A stretch of 61,298 nt of DNA from an uncultured Eubacteriales bacterium (GTDB lineage Bacteria > Bacillota > Clostridia > Christensenellales > Aristaeellaceae): positions 1-61,298 of the forward strand of contig OMYT01000035.1 of NCBI GenBank assembly GCA_900315315.1. The letters are read 5' to 3'. Below, piece by piece: positions 61,201-61,298 of this stretch. Numbering within the stretch: position 1 is the first letter of the stretch; every line of letters starts with the position of its first letter. Made by a program: the position numbers and the translations under genes. A model generated the notes under the pieces. The model saw only the letters and a program-made list of their open reading frames with translations, did not search any database and was not told where the DNA came from.

Positions 61201-61298
<98 letters not shown>

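Overview
The window looks like a chromosomal segment of an anaerobic, moderately GC-rich Clostridia-type Bacillota. Three things point there: the rpsF-ssb-rpsR operon, a SCIFF peptide with its radical SAM maturase (a Clostridia hallmark), and a CIRCE-controlled htpG. The many small secreted proteins, clostripain, beta-galactosidase and lack of respiratory genes fit a gut or rumen member (Christensenellales-like). That placement is inference, because no 16S gene is present.

Region 1 (1-10.6 kb) is accessory and decayed. It opens with a truncated aldo/keto reductase and an intact SDR. Next comes a stretch bounded by two copies of a 28-bp direct repeat (1246 and 6064). It holds an ArsR regulator with a small Cys-rich partner, two conserved hypotheticals, a DUF6398 protein and a DUF4143 AAA ATPase whose promoter carries four iterons at an exact 23-bp period. 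A serine-recombinase relic abuts the second repeat. A HipA-like kinase follows, then a run of wrecked genes (UvrA-like, MarR, S41 protease, DUF503, a split hybrid histidine kinase) and two damaged tRNA-like sequences.

Region 2 (10.7-18.2 kb) is one long minus-strand run. It starts with an ECF sigma factor, its anti-sigma factor and a DUF4097 protein, and continues with tight spacing into a nucleotidase, a hydrolase, APH(3'), GNAT enzymes, DUF5680, a Nudix hydrolase and a methyltransferase. It reads like a stress- or resistance-type regulon.

Region 3 (18.4-38.6 kb) is mostly core: malic enzyme, rhomboid protease, YbaK, MurA, a J-domain protein, LysA, SMC, two MATE exporters, an MFS transporter, secreted proteins and rpsF-ssb-rpsR. 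Both rpsF and ssb carry internal deletions with frameshifts, which is either real decay or an assembly problem.

Region 4 (38.7-61.3 kb) holds TraX, an Orn/Lys/Arg decarboxylase translationally coupled to the SCIFF maturase, the SCIFF peptide, a clostripain-family protease with repeated IWxG motifs, RecO, a second sigma/anti-sigma pair, a GH2 beta-galactosidase, HtpG under CIRCE, RecA, an orphan DNA methyltransferase, a third MATE exporter, a metallophosphoesterase, a diguanylate cyclase and the 3' part of a 5S rRNA gene. A roughly 120-bp two-hairpin repeat occurs twice, between rpsF and traX and between recA and htpG.
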